This document shows positions 63,471 to 64,000 of a stretch of DNA of 64,000 nucleotides, piece after piece. The translations under genes were made by a program, and so were the position numbers. Positions within the stretch are counted from its first letter, which is position 1. Every line of letters starts with the position of its first letter. The notes beneath the pieces are model-generated. The model saw nothing but the letters and a program-made list of their open reading frames with translations, had not been told where the DNA came from and made no database searches. Source of the stretch: Arbacia lixula (lineage: Eukaryota > Echinodermata > Echinoidea > Arbacioida > Arbaciidae); the NCBI GenBank assembly GCA_963669155.1, contig OZ022595.1, forward strand, positions 20,142,991-20,206,990, written 5' to 3'.

Positions 63471-63665
63471 TAGACCGTTTTCCTAATGTATTCACAACTT
63501 CCCCCCTAACTGCGTATTAACGCCTTATTGCATTCACCTGTATCTAGTCATTCAGATTCAATGGAGGGAATACACTCTGAATCTATTGTTACTACTCGGA
63601 CAAACCTCTGACAAGCTTTGGGGTTCCCATGAGTAATGTATTGTTTGAATGATGTGAATAAGATT
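63471..63665 (-). mobile_element. element J fragment (inverted relative to 18110-18310)
   Basis: cctaactgcgtattaacgcc, atctagtcattcagattcaa and ggacaaacctctgacaagct match the complement of 18125-18300 at roughly 85%. They link this site to the interior of the composite TTAA element. Confidence 0.78.
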
Positions 63666-64000
63666 TGCATACATCACGAAAATGATATGTTTAATTCTTT
63701 TTATTGGTCCATGATATGTAAAAATACAGAGAAATTAGCTTTCACTGGTTTATAATACATTAATTATGATAACTTACTCACATGAACATGTGAAATAATC
63801 TGACATGTAAAAGAAGAAAATACATAACATAATACATTTTAAAAATCTGAAACTTTAAAAGACAAAAGCCCAACTCCTAGTGTTTGATTTTGTTTCATTT
63901 TTTATGTCCACACTTAAAGTTTAACATTAGCAATATAGCAAATGAATATCAAAACATTCATGACATACATTTAAACAGTACAAGCAAAAAAATACCTACA
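63666..64000. other. intron, nothing recognised
   Basis: A+T-rich sequence to the end of the window. Confidence 0.4.

Overview
This is a eukaryotic window, about 63% A+T. It carries most of one gene on the + strand, spread over small phase-matched exons in very large introns that are filled with transposable elements and satellites. I read the gene as the orthologue of alpha-catulin (CTNNAL1), a vinculin/alpha-catenin family protein, because the conceptual exon translations align end to end with the vertebrate protein as I remember it. The divergence from vertebrates, the dense TTAA-type foldback MITEs, the tRNA-derived SINEs, the Penelope-like element and the frequent tacatgta-like motifs suggest a marine invertebrate deuterostome, most probably a sea urchin or another echinoderm. 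The species cannot be fixed from the sequence alone.

Layout. 1-9739 is non-coding: minisatellites, a 1.35 kb inverted-end element with internal 157-bp repeats, polypyrimidine DNA and a GCG-rich patch. The first recognisable exon is 9740-9929. A 27 kb intron follows. It holds foldback MITEs, a 28-bp minisatellite and a 4.4 kb composite element at 17930-22352, in which a Penelope-like retroelement and a 304-bp tandem SINE array sit inside a TTAA inverted-repeat element. Exons continue at 37223, 40742, 42569, 42945, 44147, 48254, 48947, 50569, 51468, 53712, a candidate 9-nt microexon at 55272, then 60793, 62167 and 63212. Together they encode about 649 residues in one continuous frame. The first roughly 45 residues and the last roughly 50 or more lie outside the window or were not recognised.

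The most striking feature is recurrent tandem duplication of exon edges within this one gene. At five exons (9740, 37223, 48947, 51468, 62167) the 3' part of the exon or its junction, its splice donor and the adjoining intron are repeated downstream 3 to 14 times, with periods of about 133 to 195 bp. At a sixth (63212) the acceptor and 5' half are repeated upstream. The arrays range from almost identical to badly decayed, so the process seems recurrent. Several other acceptors lie at the end of polypyrimidine tracts of hundreds of bases. No bacterial-type operon, CRISPR, rRNA or functional tRNA gene was seen.
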